Positions 33,587 to 41,372 of a DNA stretch of 64,000 bases are shown here, one piece after another. The notes below the pieces were generated by a model that saw nothing but the letters and a program-made list of their open reading frames with translations, was not told the origin of the DNA and searched no databases. The DNA lies in NCBI GenBank assembly GCA_036657395.1, contig JAVXGM010000008.1:1-64000 (forward strand). The letters are read 5' to 3'. Made by a program: the position numbers and the translations under genes. Source of the stretch: JAVXGM01 sp036657395 (GTDB lineage: Bacteria > Bacillota > Clostridia > Peptostreptococcales > Anaerovoracaceae). Numbering within the stretch: the first letter of the stretch is position 1; each line of letters starts with the position of its first letter.

Positions 33587-34316
33587 TTATCTGTACGATG
33601 GGACATTTGAAGGTTTGCTTACGGCAATATACCATCACTATTATAAGGAAAAGGCATGGGGGATTTACCATAAGGATATATACCAATCCACTATGCTTGG
33701 AGGATATGAAGAAGTAGAAACTGATCCTGAAAAAGCTATGGTAGTTTACAGCGCAATAAAAAATAAGATTTCACCCTATGATTTACAAAGAATTTACAAA
33801 GTCTATTTGTCTACTGTAGAAAATAAGGAAACAAAAATTTTGAATTATGCTCGATTAGGTTTTAAAAGAGGAGGGATAATAAGTCGCCTCCATGGGGATC
33901 CTATAGTTTTTCCTGTTCAAGAGGCAGAAAAAAAAGTGAACAACGAAGTTCACCGTTTGTCAGGCCTGATTCGATTTTCTTTACTTGAAAATCAAGTGCT
34001 ATATAGTCCTGTAGAGCCAGATCACGACGTTTTGGAATTAATAGCGGAACATTTTTGTGACAGATTTAAAAGTGAGCCATTCATTATACATGATACAAAA
34101 CGAAGCAAAGCCTTAATAGCCTATGAAAACAAATGGTATATTTCTACATTTACTAAGGAAAACCTTCCAAAGTTAGCTGAAGAGGAAAAAAATTATACTA
34201 GTCTATGGAAAGTATATTTTAAAAATATTGCCATAAAAGAGCGGACAAATCCACGGTGCCAAAAGAATATGATGCCAGTTAGATATTGGAAAAATCTTAC
34301 TGAGTTCCAATTATAG
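33579..34316 (+). CDS. Partner protein of the radical SAM enzyme, predicted DNA repair
   Basis: A 245-residue protein of the family always found beside the preceding radical SAM protein (DUF4130-containing, uracil-DNA-glycosylase-like in longer homologues). It begins VDYLYDGTFEGLLTAIYHHYY and has RLHGDPIVFPVQ and the ending NPRCQKNMMPVRYWKNLTEF, which I recall as conserved. No catalytic residue can be named. Translationally coupled to the upstream gene, and its 3' end overlaps the convergent methyltransferase gene by six bases. Confidence 0.8.
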   Translation: MVDYLYDGTFEGLLTAIYHHYYKEKAWGIYHKDIYQSTMLGGYEEVETDPEKAMVVYSAIKNKISPYDLQRIYKVYLSTVENKETKILNYARLGFKRGGIISRLHGDPIVFPVQEAEKKVNNEVHRLSGLIRFSLLENQVLYSPVEPDHDVLELIAEHFCDRFKSEPFIIHDTKRSKALIAYENKWYISTFTKENLPKLAEEEKNYTSLWKVYFKNIAIKERTNPRCQKNMMPVRYWKNLTEFQL

Positions 34317-34796
34317 AGGTTTCTTATAAGTTGCATTTTCTAAATCAAGAAGGAATACTTTTTTATCAATTCCTCCACCATAGCCTACAAGTTTGCCATC
34401 AGCACCGATGACTCTGTGACAGGGAATAATAATGGAAATAGGGTTTTTATTGTTGGCAAGACCTACTGCTCTGGCTCCTTTAGGGCATCCAATAGCCTGA
34501 GCAATGTCCTTGTAGCTACGTGTTTGCCCGTAGGGAATATCACATAGAGCTTTCCAATCCTTCTTTTGGAAGGGAGTTCCTTGGGGATCTAAAGGAATCG
34601 TGAATTGCTGTCTATTACCAGCAAAATATTCATTCAATTCACATACCACTTTTTTTATAAGAGGTGAATTTTCCTGTGTAGCTGGGGAATTTTCTTCTTT
34701 GTATTCTCCAAGAAAAGTTAATTCTTGTAGTGCAAGTTCATCTGACACAAGTTTTAATTTTCCAACAGGGGAGTCATAATAATAAACGTGTTTCAT
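34311..34796 (-). CDS. ogt: Methylated-DNA-protein cysteine methyltransferase
   Basis: A 161-residue suicide repair protein that moves the methyl group from O6-methylguanine to its own cysteine. The acceptor is in IPCHRVIG, preceded by RAVGLANNKNPISII, the DNA-binding and arginine-finger region, and followed by LVGYGGGIDKK. The N-terminal domain is short, as in Ogt/YbaZ-related enzymes. It converges with the radical SAM partner, so this is a small cluster of DNA-repair genes. AGGAGAGCTACT precedes the minus-strand start. Confidence 0.9.
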   Translation of the reverse strand: MKHVYYYDSPVGKLKLVSDELALQELTFLGEYKEENSPATQENSPLIKKVVCELNEYFAGNRQQFTIPLDPQGTPFQKKDWKALCDIPYGQTRSYKDIAQAIGCPKGARAVGLANNKNPISIIIPCHRVIGADGKLVGYGGGIDKKVFLLDLENATYKKPL

Positions 34797-34824
34797 AGTA
34801 GCTCTCCTATATTATTTTATAAGT

Positions 34825-34830
34825 ATTATA
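34825..34830 (-). promoter_or_regulatory. Extended -10 promoter of the methyltransferase gene
   Basis: On the minus strand TGATATAAT: TATAAT (34830-34825) with an upstream TG, and no good -35. Confidence 0.45.
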
Positions 34831-34852
34831 TCATAAAAATTAGAAAATATAG

Positions 34853-34882
34853 TTGTACATTTTGTATGAAAAACTGTACAAT
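34853..34882 (+). promoter_or_regulatory. Promoter of the sirtuin gene, with symmetric arms
   Basis: TTGTAC 34853-34858, 18-nt spacer, TACAAT 34877-34882. TTGTACA (34853-34859) and TGTACAA (34875-34881) are inverted copies coinciding with the -35 and -10 elements. Confidence 0.6.
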
Positions 34883-34914
34883 GAAAGCAGTATTAAAACT
34901 TAAAGGAGGCAGTT

Positions 34915-35640
34915 ATGGATCAGAGGGTAAAAGAAATTATAGATAAAAGTAAGAATATCGTATTTTTTGGTGGAGCTGGAGTTTCCACAGAGAGCAATAT
35001 CCCTGATTTTAGATCAGAAGCAGGTCTTTACAGCGCCAAGATCCAGTATGGACATTCTCCGGAGGCAATGCTGTCTCATACATTTTTTAATGACCGGATG
35101 GAAACTTTTTTTGACTACTACAAGAAAAATTTAGTACATAGAAAAGCCCAGCCAAACAAAGCTCATATTGCGTTGGCAAGGCTAGAGGCAGAAGGAAAGC
35201 TTACAGGAATTGTTACTCAAAATATAGATGGTCTCCATCAGGTGGCGGGTAGCAAGTTGGTTTATGAGCTTCATGGGTCTATCATGCGAAACTACTGCGT
35301 GGATTGCGGCAAGTTTTACGATTTAGACTATATAATGGAAGAAAAAAACTGCCAAGGGCTGATTCCAAAATGTAAAGTCTGTGGGGGTATAGTAAAGCCA
35401 GATGTTGTACTATATGAAGAAGCTTTGGACGATAAGACCATCACAGAGGCAGTAGAGGCAATAAGCAAGGCAGATACATTAATTGTAGGAGGGACTTCTC
35501 TAGTAGTCTATCCGGCAGCAGGACTTATAGAATATTTCCGTGGTAAGGATCTTTTGCTTATAAACAAGAGTAAGACCCAATATGATAATAGAGCCACTTT
35601 GGTGATTAACGATGCTATAGGAAAGGTACTAGGCGATTGA
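34915..35640 (+). CDS. cobB: NAD-dependent protein deacylase (sirtuin)
   Basis: A 241-residue Sir2 enzyme. NAD-binding GAGVSTESNIPDFRS, TQNIDGLH, and the catalytic His120 in YELHGS are intact. The zinc site uses Cys128, Cys131, Cys153 and Cys156 (CVDCGK ... CKVCGG), followed by VKPDVVLYEE. Bacterial members remove acetyl or other acyl groups from lysines, for example on acetyl-CoA synthetase. TTAAAGGAGGCAGTT gives a strong ribosome site. Monocistronic by spacing. Confidence 0.93.
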   Translation: MDQRVKEIIDKSKNIVFFGGAGVSTESNIPDFRSEAGLYSAKIQYGHSPEAMLSHTFFNDRMETFFDYYKKNLVHRKAQPNKAHIALARLEAEGKLTGIVTQNIDGLHQVAGSKLVYELHGSIMRNYCVDCGKFYDLDYIMEEKNCQGLIPKCKVCGGIVKPDVVLYEEALDDKTITEAVEAISKADTLIVGGTSLVVYPAAGLIEYFRGKDLLLINKSKTQYDNRATLVINDAIGKVLGD

Positions 35641-35722
35641 AACAGTCAGTTGACTGAAACTTTATTCTGAATCTTGCGTCTTTAATTTTATGTAAAAAGG
35701 GAATTTTAAAAAGGAAATTTTG

Positions 35723-35731
35723 TGGTATAAT
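35723..35731 (+). promoter_or_regulatory. Extended -10 promoter of the surE operon
   Basis: TGG followed by TATAAT (35726-35731) gives an extended -10; the -35 is poor. Confidence 0.5.
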
Positions 35732-35776
35732 AATTGCAATACGATTTTTGGAGCAGGGGAGAACAGAGGGGATTAT

Positions 35777-36541
35777 ATGAACATTCTTGTGGCAAATGAT
35801 GATGGAATAAAAGCAACTGGGTTGAGCCGATTAGTAGAGTCTTTGTCAGAGGTAGCAGAGGTTTACGTATGTGCCCCACATACCCAAAGGAGCGCTACAG
35901 GGCATGGGATTACAATAGGAAAACCTATTGGCATAAAAGAAGTGAAATTCCCAAAGGCGAAACTGGCATTTGAAATAACAGGACTGCCGGCAGATTGCGT
36001 AAAAGTAGGCTTAAAAGTATTAGAAGATAGAAAAGTTAAAATAGATATGGTATTTTCAGGAATAAACCATGGTGGAAATTTAGGGACAGATACCCTGTAT
36101 TCAGGAACTGTGTCAGCAGCATTGGAAGGTTCAATTTGTGGACTTCCATCAGTAGCGGTGTCGGTTAATGACCATAATGCTACACATTTTGATACAGCTT
36201 GTCGTTTAGCCGTTGAAGTTTGTCAAAATGGCAGCAGCTTCCTATCACCTGATGTAGTTTTAAATATTAACACTCCAGATCTGCCAGAGGAGGAGATTAG
36301 GGGTCTTAAAATTACTAGACTTGGGCGGCGAGAATACAAAGATTTCTTTAAGCCTAAGGTTAATCAAGCTGGGGAGAGAGAATATTGGTATCAAGGTGAA
36401 CCTGTAGTTTATGAAGGACTTCCTCATGACATCGATGTGATTTCAATGCAGGATGGGTACGCCAGTATAACACCACTGCATCATAATATGACAGCCAATG
36501 AAGAATTGGACAAATTAGAAGAGTGGAGGGTAAATAAATGA
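35777..36541 (+). CDS. surE: 5'/3'-nucleotidase SurE
   Basis: A 254-residue metal-dependent phosphatase of nucleoside monophosphates and short polyphosphate. ILVANDDGIKATG carries the metal-binding Asp pair, VCAPHTQRSATGHGIT and FSGINHGGNLGTDTLYSGTVSAALEG complete the active site. Start ATG 35777 follows AGAGGGGAT; an in-frame ATG at 35720 overlaps the promoter and is rejected. Overlaps the next gene by four bases. Confidence 0.93.
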   Translation: MNILVANDDGIKATGLSRLVESLSEVAEVYVCAPHTQRSATGHGITIGKPIGIKEVKFPKAKLAFEITGLPADCVKVGLKVLEDRKVKIDMVFSGINHGGNLGTDTLYSGTVSAALEGSICGLPSVAVSVNDHNATHFDTACRLAVEVCQNGSSFLSPDVVLNINTPDLPEEEIRGLKITRLGRREYKDFFKPKVNQAGEREYWYQGEPVVYEGLPHDIDVISMQDGYASITPLHHNMTANEELDKLEEWRVNK

Positions 36542-37083
36542 GTACAATCAAAAAAGAAGATGCGATTTTTATAGCAATCGACTTTCAGGAAAGATTACTT
36601 CCTGCTATGAACAACTGTAAAGAGCTAGAAGCTACAATGGTTAAAATGGCAGAAGGAATGAAAGTCTTAAATATACCGACAATTGTGACGCAGCAATATA
36701 CAAAGGGGCTAGGCTCCACAACACAGCCCATAGCAGAAGCTTTAGGGAGATTTGAACCTATTGATAAAACTACATTTAGTGCTTTAGGTCAAGAGGCTTT
36801 TATCAATGAGCTAAAAGCCAGCGGGAAAAAGACTACAATTATCACAGGTATTGAAACCCATATATGCGTTCAGCAAACAGCAATAGATTTACTAGAAAAA
36901 GGATATAATGTATATGTGGTCAAGGATTGCGTTGCCTCTAGAAAAGATAGTGACAACTTATGCAGTCAAGAACGGATGGCTAGAGCCGGTGCAGTCATCA
37001 CAACCTATGAATCAGTATTGTATGAATTATTAGGTGGAGCTAAGGCAGAAGGTTTTAAAGCTATTTCTGCTATTGTGAAATAA
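36538..37083 (+). CDS. Isochorismatase-family cysteine hydrolase
   Basis: 181 residues with the fold and triad of the family: Asp in IAIDFQERL, Lys in DKTTFSAL, Cys in TGIETHICVQQTAIDL. Members include nicotinamidase, YcaC and biuret hydrolase-like enzymes; the short length and VQQTAIDLLEKGYNVYVV are closest to the YcaC-like group. The substrate is not defined. Coupled to surE (ATGA overlap), and followed within 2 nt by a DUF2156 gene. Confidence 0.85.
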   Translation: MSTIKKEDAIFIAIDFQERLLPAMNNCKELEATMVKMAEGMKVLNIPTIVTQQYTKGLGSTTQPIAEALGRFEPIDKTTFSALGQEAFINELKASGKKTTIITGIETHICVQQTAIDLLEKGYNVYVVKDCVASRKDSDNLCSQERMARAGAVITTYESVLYELLGGAKAEGFKAISAIVK

Positions 37084-37085
37084 AT

Positions 37086-38021
37086 ATGTTCATGTTTGAT
37101 AACCAAATTACTATAGAACATCGAAAGCTTTTAGAAGAGTATTTATACGGCTATGAATACAAGACTTCAGGATTATCATTTTCTGCACTATATATGTGGA
37201 GAGATATTAATAAATTTAGCTGGGAGATTATCGGTGATTATATGTGCGTGGCTGGAATTAGCCACTTAGAATTAGAACAAGGGGTAATAGAACCCTTTTT
37301 ATTCCCACCACTTACTAGAACCGGGGAATACGACCCAGAGAAGTTAAGACAGACTATTCTTAAAGCCAAAGAGATTTTTGAAGCTAAGGGTCATGAACTA
37401 ACTATAAGACTTCTGCCATTTCACATGATAGAGTATGTCAAGGCGGCCTTCCCAAAGGAAATCACATTTGTGGATGACAGACCAAACTATGATTACGTGT
37501 ACCAAACCCAAGATTTAATTTGTCTTAAGGGACGGAATTACCATGGGAAGAAAAATCACTTAAATTATTTTCATAATAATTTTGAATATGAATATGTGCA
37601 ACTGACTTCTGATATGGCAGATGATGCAATGAGATTTATTGATGCCTTCAATCAACGAAAAGAGGTACCGGATCATGAAATGCAGCTTTTGAAAATGGAA
37701 GAAGAAGCCATGCGTGATGTATTTAATAACTTAGAAAATGTAGGATACTTGGCGGGAGCCATTACTATAGATGGAAAAATCCAGGCTTTAAGCGTTGGCG
37801 GATACCTGAGCAAGAATACGGTTACCGTTCATGTAGAGAAGGCTAATACCCAATTTAGAGGCTTATATCAAGCCATAAACAATGAGTTTTGCAAACATGT
37901 GGCCTCAACGGTAAAGTATATCAACAGGGAAGAGGATATGGGTATTCCAAATCTGCGAAAAGCAAAACTTTCATATAAGCCGGTCAAGCTAGTTGAGAAG
38001 TATATTGGCCAATTTAAATAG
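37086..38021 (+). CDS. DUF2156 (phosphatidylglycerol lysyltransferase C-domain-like) protein
   Basis: A 311-residue soluble protein of the DUF2156 family, related by fold to the aminoacyl-transferring domain of MprF and to GNAT enzymes. Recognisable parts are SFSALYMWRDINKFSWEII, YVYQTQDLICLKGRNYHGKKNHLN and YINREEDMGIPNLRKAKLSYKP. It lacks the MprF membrane domain, so lipid aminoacylation is unlikely to be shown by sequence alone. ATG 37086 or 37092; neither has a clear ribosome site, and translation is probably coupled to the gene upstream. Confidence 0.75.
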   Translation: MFMFDNQITIEHRKLLEEYLYGYEYKTSGLSFSALYMWRDINKFSWEIIGDYMCVAGISHLELEQGVIEPFLFPPLTRTGEYDPEKLRQTILKAKEIFEAKGHELTIRLLPFHMIEYVKAAFPKEITFVDDRPNYDYVYQTQDLICLKGRNYHGKKNHLNYFHNNFEYEYVQLTSDMADDAMRFIDAFNQRKEVPDHEMQLLKMEEEAMRDVFNNLENVGYLAGAITIDGKIQALSVGGYLSKNTVTVHVEKANTQFRGLYQAINNEFCKHVASTVKYINREEDMGIPNLRKAKLSYKPVKLVEKYIGQFK

Positions 38022-38044
38022 ACATTTAATCAACTTGAAAAAAG

Positions 38045-38062
38045 TTGTTAAATTATTAACAG
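38045..38062. promoter_or_regulatory. Rex-type operator upstream of the thiolase gene
   Basis: TTGTTAA-ATTA-TTAACAG matches TTGTTAA-N4-TTAACAA at 13 of 14 fixed positions. TTGTTA at 38045 with CATAAA 17 nt later (38068-38073) could be the repressed promoter. A second candidate is TTGACC (38079-38084), 16 nt, TAGTAT (38101-38106). Confidence 0.68.
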
Positions 38063-38193
38063 ATTTTCATAAAAGACCTTGACCTTTTGATTTAGTATGG
38101 TAGTATGGTTGAAAACGAGGAATTCTTATATGGGAATCTGTAAAAGTTATTTTGCACAAAAAATGTGCAGTGAGTTTAAGGAGGATATGAAAC

Positions 38194-39372
38194 ATGAGAG
38201 ATGTTGTAATCGTAAGTGCAGCAAGAACACCAATTGGTAGCTTCGGCGGAGCATTGAAGAACGTTCCAGCAAAAGTATTAGGTGCTATCGCAGTAAAAGA
38301 AGCAATCAAAAGAGCGGGAATCAAAGCAGAAGATATAGATGAAGTGCTTATGGGTAATGTATTGCAAGGTGGTCTAGGGCAGAATATTGCTAGACAGATT
38401 TCAGTCGAAGCGGGAATTCCAATAGAAGTTCCTTCAATGACAATAAACAAAGTTTGTGGTTCAGGACTAAGAGTAGTAGGCTTAGCCGCACAGATCATCA
38501 AAGCAGGTGATGCAGACATCATCGTGGCTGGTGGCGCAGAAAATATGTCTATGGCAGCTTATGCTGTTCCTTCAGCTAGATGGGGAGCAAGAATGGGTAA
38601 TGCACCTATGATTGACATGATGGTTAACGATGGTCTAACTGACGCATTTAATGGCATACATATGGGAATTACAGCAGAAAACGTAGCAGAGCAATGGGGT
38701 CTTAAGAGAGAAGAACTAGACAAGTTTTCAGCATGGTCACAGCAGAAGGCAATTGCAGCAATTAAAGCAGGCAGATTCAAAGAAGAAATCGTACCTGTAG
38801 AAATCCCACAGAGAAAGAAAGATCCTATCATTTTTGATACAGACGAATTTCCAAGAGACGGCGTTACAGCTGAAGGTCTTGCAAAATTAAAACCTGCATT
38901 TAAAAAAGATGGTATGGTTACAGCTGCTAACGCATCAGGAATCAACGATTCAGGCGCAGCAGTAATTGTAATGTCAAAGGAGAAGGCAGATGAGTTAGGT
39001 ATCAAACCTCTTTGCACAATCAAATCATATGCATCAGCAGGAGTTGATCCAAAGATTATGGGTATTGGCCCTATCCCTTCAACTAAGAAGGCGCTAGAAA
39101 AAGCAGGATTGGAAGTAAAAGATCTTGATCTAATCGAAGCAAATGAAGCATTTGCAGCACAAGCATTAGCAGTAGGCAAAGATCTTGGATTTAATAATGA
39201 TATCTTAAACGTAAATGGTGGAGCTATCGCTCTTGGTCATCCAATCGGTGCATCCGGATGTAGAATCCTGATTACATTGATCCACGAAATGGCAAAGAGA
39301 GATGCAAAAACTGGTCTTGCAACACTTTGTATCGGTGGTGGACAGGGAACAGCACTAGTAGTTGAAAGATAA
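38194..39372 (+). CDS. thlA: Acetyl-CoA C-acetyltransferase (thiolase)
   Basis: A 392-residue biosynthetic thiolase condensing two acetyl-CoA to acetoacetyl-CoA, the entry to butyrate-type fermentation. Nucleophile Cys88 is in NKVCGSGLRVV; GGAIALGHPIGASG carries the active-site His and CIGGGQGTA the second Cys. TTAAGGAGGATATGAAAC precedes the start. It stands alone here with no crt, hbd or bcd genes beside it. Its upstream Rex-type box suggests control by the NADH/NAD+ ratio. Confidence 0.93.
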   Translation: MRDVVIVSAARTPIGSFGGALKNVPAKVLGAIAVKEAIKRAGIKAEDIDEVLMGNVLQGGLGQNIARQISVEAGIPIEVPSMTINKVCGSGLRVVGLAAQIIKAGDADIIVAGGAENMSMAAYAVPSARWGARMGNAPMIDMMVNDGLTDAFNGIHMGITAENVAEQWGLKREELDKFSAWSQQKAIAAIKAGRFKEEIVPVEIPQRKKDPIIFDTDEFPRDGVTAEGLAKLKPAFKKDGMVTAANASGINDSGAAVIVMSKEKADELGIKPLCTIKSYASAGVDPKIMGIGPIPSTKKALEKAGLEVKDLDLIEANEAFAAQALAVGKDLGFNNDILNVNGGAIALGHPIGASGCRILITLIHEMAKRDAKTGLATLCIGGGQGTALVVER

Positions 39373-39392
39373 GCTAGTCAAGTAAGATTAAC

Positions 39393-39425
39393 AAAAAAGC
39401 GGCCGGGAATACCTGGCCGTTTTTA
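39393..39425 (+). terminator. Terminator of the thiolase gene
   Basis: CGGCCGGG (39400-39407) pairs with CCTGGCCG (39412-39419), 4-nt loop AATA, flanked by A and T runs. Confidence 0.85.
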
Positions 39426-39444
39426 TTAAAATAAGGGGAGCAGT

Positions 39445-41208
39445 ATGGGAAAAGCATCAATGAAAAGTAGAAAAAGACTGGTTTACTTTTTTGTAATTGT
39501 GGCAATTGCATTAGTTGTCATGTGTTTTCGTGTTGGCTGGATACAGATTGTTAACGGTGGAGAATACAAACAAAAAGCAATGGCTCAACAGACAAAAACT
39601 ACCACAGTAGTGTCTAAAAGGGGAACTATTTATGACAGAAATGGACATGTTCTAGCTATGAGCGCCGATACATATGCCATCTGGGCAAGACCAACGACCA
39701 TCCCAAAAAAAGAATTAGATAAAACTGCGGGAACCTTATCTAAAATACTAAGCCTTGATAAGGACGACCTAAAAAAACAACTATCGCAAGAACGTTCCTT
39801 GATCAAAATTGATAAAGGACTAGAATATAAAATAGCACAAAAAATCAAAGAGGAAAAACTGATAGGAATTGAGATTACTTCAGATGTTACAAGGTACTAT
39901 CCAGCATCCACCCTTGCATCTCAACTCCTTGGAAATGTTTCCGAGGACAATGAAGGCTTGGCAGGTTTAGAACTTCAGTATAACGACGTGCTGAAAGGAT
40001 CAGAAGGAAAAGAAGTCAGCACCACAGACAGAAATGGAAACATTCTTTCTTACGGACAGAACGATTATAATGCGGCTAAAGATGGGTGTAGCATTGTATC
40101 AACTATAGATTCTGTTGTGCAAAACCGAGTAGAAAGAATCATTAATAAGGGGAAAAAGTCAACCAGTGCTAAGAAGGTTACTTGTATGATTATGGATCCT
40201 GAGACGGGAAACATACTAGCATCTGCATCTACGGAAAACTATAATCCAAACAACCCTAGGGTACCTTTAGATGACGCAGAAGCAAATAATCTGAAAAACA
40301 TGAACAGTCAAGAACAGTTTGAATACTTAAACAAAATGTGGAGAAATCCTTTGGTTAGTGATACTTATCCACCAGGTTCCACCTTCAAATTACTTACTTT
40401 ATGTGCCGCACTTGAGGAAGGTAAATCATCATTGGGAGATCATTTCTTTGATTCGGGAACTTATCAGGTATCCGGCCAAACATTGAAATGTTGGAGCTTC
40501 AGAAATCCTCATGGGGATGAAACGTTGAAGCAGGCAGTAAGTAATTCATGTAACCCCGTATTCATTCAGCTAGGACAGCGGTTGGGGGTAAGTAAATTTT
40601 ATAAATACTTAAATGGATTTGGTATTACAGGAACCACTGGGGTGGATTATCCAGGAGAAGCCTCTGCAATCATAAGAAAAGAAAAAGGAATAAACCCTAT
40701 CGACTTTGCGACAATGACTTATGGGCAGGGAATCGCAGTTACACCAATTCAGGTTTTGACAATAGCCAGCACTATTGGAAATGAAGGTGTATTAATGCAA
40801 CCTAAATTAGTGCAAGAAATTAAAACAGAAAAAGGAAAGACAGTAAAAACTATTGAAGATAAAAAAGTTAGGCAGGTTGTTTCTAAAGACACTGCCCATG
40901 AAGCTAAGGAAGCTATGAGATATACCGTTGAAGAGGGCGGGGGCAAAGCTGCCAAGGTGGCTGGTTACAAAACCGGTGGTAAGACTGGTACTGCGCAAAA
41001 TGAGATGACAATTGGAAAGGGGCAAGATACATACTATGCATCATTTGTAGGATTAGCCCCAATTGACGATCCTAAGGTTGCATTAATTGTCATTGTAGAT
41101 GATCCTAAGGGTAGGACACACGGTAGTGAGGCCGCAGCTCCAATTGCCAAGGAGATTAACGAATTCCTATTACCTTATATAGGAGCTAAGCCTACGGAAA
41201 GTAAATAA
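39445..41208 (+). CDS. Class B penicillin-binding protein
   Basis: A 587-residue peptidoglycan transpeptidase. One N-terminal TM (about 12-32), a pedestal domain (RGTIYDRNG), and a transpeptidase domain with Ser312 in STFK, SCN at 368-370 and KTG at 513-515. PASTA domains are absent, so it is closer to FtsI/PbpA or MrdA-like proteins than to SpoVD. No rod or divisome gene is adjacent, so division, elongation and sporulation roles cannot be separated. Ribosome site AAGGGGAGCAG. Confidence 0.88.
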   Translation: MGKASMKSRKRLVYFFVIVAIALVVMCFRVGWIQIVNGGEYKQKAMAQQTKTTTVVSKRGTIYDRNGHVLAMSADTYAIWARPTTIPKKELDKTAGTLSKILSLDKDDLKKQLSQERSLIKIDKGLEYKIAQKIKEEKLIGIEITSDVTRYYPASTLASQLLGNVSEDNEGLAGLELQYNDVLKGSEGKEVSTTDRNGNILSYGQNDYNAAKDGCSIVSTIDSVVQNRVERIINKGKKSTSAKKVTCMIMDPETGNILASASTENYNPNNPRVPLDDAEANNLKNMNSQEQFEYLNKMWRNPLVSDTYPPGSTFKLLTLCAALEEGKSSLGDHFFDSGTYQVSGQTLKCWSFRNPHGDETLKQAVSNSCNPVFIQLGQRLGVSKFYKYLNGFGITGTTGVDYPGEASAIIRKEKGINPIDFATMTYGQGIAVTPIQVLTIASTIGNEGVLMQPKLVQEIKTEKGKTVKTIEDKKVRQVVSKDTAHEAKEAMRYTVEEGGGKAAKVAGYKTGGKTGTAQNEMTIGKGQDTYYASFVGLAPIDDPKVALIVIVDDPKGRTHGSEAAAPIAKEINEFLLPYIGAKPTESK

Positions 41209-41226
41209 ATAAACAAAGACAAAGAG

Positions 41227-41264
41227 AACGTCTTAGGGATTTAAAAGCCTTAAGGCGTTTTATA
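41227..41264 (+). terminator. Terminator of the PBP gene
   Basis: AACGTCTTAGGG (41227-41238) pairs with CCTTAAGGCGTT (41248-41259), two G-T wobbles, followed by TTA-rich sequence. Confidence 0.65.
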
Positions 41265-41275
41265 TTTGCGATAAA

Positions 41276-41301
41276 ATACAATCTTAATGGAATCTTAATG
41301 G
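41276..41301 (+). promoter_or_regulatory. Tandem repeats upstream of kdpA, candidate KdpE site
   Basis: AATCTTAATGG occurs twice back to back (41280-41290, 41291-41301). The 14-mer ATACAATCTTAATG (41276-41289) recurs exactly before kdpD at 45923-45936. Confidence 0.5.
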
Positions 41302-41372
41302 GAAAGCTATTTCTCCTAATACTCTCTTAAAACCCTTGGTGATAGACTGTATCCACAGAGGAGGAAATAATC

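Noticed and set aside
35645..35660. Palindrome CAGTCAGTTGACTG after the sirtuin gene
   Set aside because: Short and without T run or promoter context; likely chance or a weak terminator stem.
41209..41372. Possible c-di-AMP riboswitch before kdpA, as in some Firmicutes
   Set aside because: The region is too short and is filled by the PBP terminator and the tandem repeats.
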